Assembly (NCBI GenBank): GCA_034401795.1
Contig: CM067363.1
Coordinates: 33,626,358 to 33,690,357, forward strand
Direction: 5' to 3'
Origin: Chaetoderma sp. LZ-2023a
Taxonomy: Eukaryota; Mollusca; Caudofoveata; Chaetodermatida; Chaetodermatidae
Length of the DNA: 64,000 nt
Numbering within the stretch: position 1 is the first letter of the stretch; each line of letters starts with the position of its first letter. Of this stretch, positions 62,150 to 64,000 are shown piece by piece. Below the pieces are notes generated by a model. The model was given only the letters and a program-made list of their open reading frames with translations. It was not told the origin of the DNA and did no database searches. Made by a program: the position numbers and the translations under genes.

Positions 62150-62790
62150 CTATGCAGATAAGCTGTTGCCTATTTTTAAATTTAACTGGGAGCTATTGCT
62201 GGCAAATTAGGTTTAAAATATCCAACAGAAGTGTGGTAACATACATTCGTCTATTTGTGACTTGTAGGATGACGTCATCCTCAATGAATAACGTAGATAC
62301 GTTCAACAGAAACGCTTAATTGACGTCGATGCTTCTGTGACATATCAGTTAAAGCAGCAATAACGCTCAGTCAAATTAGTTTCAAAATATTCAACAGCAT
62401 ATTTCCGAAAAGGTTGTTCCTTATCCCAGGATGATTCATAATAAGGAAAAATTAGTTACCTCTCAGTCTACCAGTCCATGCTGTCACGTGACGTTTCCAA
62501 CGACCGTCAGTTAGTGCTGAAGAAGTGACCGAGATGGTCACGAAAGTTACGCTCAAACAATTTCTACATCCCGGAGAGGTAACTAATTTTCCCTTATTAT
62601 TCAACAGCATGTTTATTTATTAAATAGCAAAGAATTACAGAAATACAATTCATACCACGTGTCGGACTATTTGAAATTTGATGATGGTCTATATGGAACC
62701 CCTTGTGACGTAATGATTGTGACGTCATCATACACGCGCTGAGTAGATTATGACGTCATACGGGGTCAGGTGATGGATGGATACTCTGGA
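62150..62790. mobile_element. Palindromic element P1, copy split by a nested element
   Basis: 62,150-62,400 and 62,605-62,790 are P1 parts ('agcaataacgctcagtcaaa', 'tagtttcaaaatattcaaca'; then 'gtttatttattaaatagcaa' and three TGACGTCA-like words). Between them lies an insert (separate entry). Confidence 0.7.
62393..62606. mobile_element. Nested insert with inverted ends
   Basis: The block 'taataaggaaaaattagtta' plus 'cctctc' near 62,438-62,463 faces its near reverse complement ('gagaggtaactaattttccc' plus 'ttatta') near 62,574-62,599. The direct repeat 'attcaacagcat' occurs at both edges of the interval, so either a target duplication of 12 bp or a local duplication surrounds it. The class is unknown. 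Confidence 0.45.
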
Positions 62791-63301
62791 AAGGTGAATT
62801 ATCAAATTAGTGATCACGGATGTCCACCTTGATATTTACCCCTTGCATAGGAGATCCCGCGGATGTGCGATAATATCCTAGCAAGATTTGTATTTACTGC
62901 ACAATGCAATTCTGACTACATATTATTATGCACATTAGGACCTAAATGCAACCAAGATAAAATACTAGCTTAACTGTACAGGGCAGTAGCGGCATTGTTT
63001 CGGGATGAGCGTGAAATAATTGATTAAAGGTGGGTAGGAATAAGTCATTTCAATAATGACTAGATCAACAATTAATAAATTAACTATACAAGTTAACATG
63101 CTTACTGCTAAGGTTGGGAATCCATGCTAGAATATTTCAGATTACACAATAGTACAAAATTAAAATAAGATAGAGATCAGAGTACAATGGCCGAGAGATG
63201 TATAAGACGTATCTTTGGAACATTGAGCAGACCTACCTGAACACAGTATAAATGTTAAATATAGATAGCTACAACATAAACTATTAAGACTACATTGTTA
63301 C

Positions 63302-63332
63302 CTTGTCTTGGTACCACGCTTTCACCATGTAC
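63302..63332 (-). CDS. Candidate 31-nt linker exon upstream of SRCR domain A
   Basis: A strong acceptor (pyrimidine-rich ..TTCTCTTATTTTTAATATTGCAG) and a donor (CAAG-GTAACA) border 31 nt. In phase 0 it reads VHGESVVPRQ plus one base, which gives phase 1, the phase needed by exon A1 (it would read ..VVPRQVQGGIEAIRL). Such short linkers occur between extracellular domains. A 31-nt exon could easily be chance. Confidence 0.35.
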
Positions 63333-63467
63333 CTGCAATATTAAAAATAAGAGAACAACAAGTGTTACGATACTAACGTAAATTAATTTACATAAGACAC
63401 AGACTAAATGTTGGTGTATGTTGTTTGTGGAATGGGCTATGATTCATATGCGTTCTCCCTCCAAATG

Positions 63468-63595
63468 CGATGTTTAAATGTGGCACGGAGATGTTTAAAT
63501 GGGGCACGGCGATTTTAAATGTCGCACGGCGATGTTTAAATTTCGCACGGCGATGTTTAAATGTGGCATGGCGATGTTTAGATGTGACATGATAG
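63468..63595. repeat. 21-bp minisatellite, about six copies
   Basis: Unit 'gatgtttaaatgtggcacgg' plus 'c', repeated with small changes. It has the same 21-bp period as the giant array but an unrelated sequence. It lies just before a P1 copy. Confidence 0.8.
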
Positions 63596-63639
63596 AGACT
63601 TGTGTAGCCAGGACAATAGGGGGATCCATGCCCAACTAT

Positions 63640-64000
63640 GCCCCAACCATTTCTTGCTCCGCTCCACCAACATCTATGCATGTTGAAATGGACCTTTGCA
63701 GTTTAGCTATGCCCCGCCCATCTCTAGCTAATCCCAACCTCGCTCGTGTTGGAATCGGTCGGTCTCTGAACTCCCTGACTATCAATTTACAGAAAACTAT
63801 ACAGGTAAGCTATTGGATATTTTGGAACTAATTTAACTTGGCGCTTTTGTTGCCTAAGGAAGCAACAGCGTGCAGTCAAATTAGTTTCAAAATATTCAAC
63901 AGCATGTTTATTAAATAGTGGAGACATACAATTCGTACAACATCTCGGGCTATTAAGAGTTGAAGACGGACAATATAGAATCATTTATGACATAATGATT
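63640..64000. mobile_element. Palindromic element P1, copy cut by window end
   Basis: Begins 'gaaatggacctttgcagttt', then 'agctatgccccgcccatctc', 'gttggaatcggtcggtctct', 'aaaactatacaggtaagcta', a hinge 'cttttgttgcctaaggaagc', 'cagtcaaattagtttcaaaa' and 'gagacatacaattcgtacaa'. Confidence 0.8.

Overview
The window is metazoan nuclear DNA, most likely from a marine invertebrate; I cannot name the species. The evidence is a multi-domain scavenger-receptor cysteine-rich (SRCR) gene with spliceosomal introns (GT..AG borders), two kinds of non-LTR retrotransposon (a CR1/L2-like fragment and a nearly full-length L1/Tx1-like element), several families of short palindromic DNA elements, and a very heavy load of micro-, mini- and satellite repeats. 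There is no bacterial gene organisation.

Host gene. On the minus strand I can assemble eight exons (60,686 down to 8,571) that encode four consecutive SRCR domains, named A to D here in transcription order. Each domain is made by two exons. The first-half exon is 154 nt in A to C and 151 nt in D; the second-half exon is 164-176 nt. Interdomain introns are phase 1, and the intron inside every domain is phase 2, just after the C-x-x-LG(F/Y) motif. Each domain has six cysteines. Two exons and six cysteines fit group A SRCR domains. The gene continues beyond the window in at least one direction; no start, membrane anchor or stop was found. A possible 31-nt linker exon lies at 63,302-63,332.

Layout in + coordinates. 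1-8.5 kb: dispersed 172-bp repeats, a decayed CR1-like reverse transcriptase (1.0-2.8 kb), a broken PC4-like coding remnant (2.8-3.3 kb), microsatellites, and a 48-bp satellite (5.9-7.8 kb). 8.6-14.4 kb: SRCR exons D2, D1 and C2, with a 50-bp satellite that grows directly out of the splice acceptor of exon D2. 14.4-45.3 kb: one 30.9-kb intron inside domain C, made of 14.8 kb of a 21-bp satellite, 0.8 kb of unique sequence and 15.2 kb of a (GGA)-rich polypurine array. 45.3-53.2 kb: exons C1, B2, B1 and A2 between palindromic elements and microsatellites. 53.4-60.2 kb: an L1/Tx1-like LINE inserted in a (GTA)n microsatellite, antisense to the host gene. 60.5-64 kb: exon A1, then more dispersed repeats.

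The strongest signal is the link between the SRCR gene and its repeats. Tandem arrays sit against or very close to the splice sites of six of the eight exons. One array repeats a whole 3' splice site about 35 times. The sequence of the 21-bp satellite looks derived from the end of a palindromic element that is scattered through the same gene.
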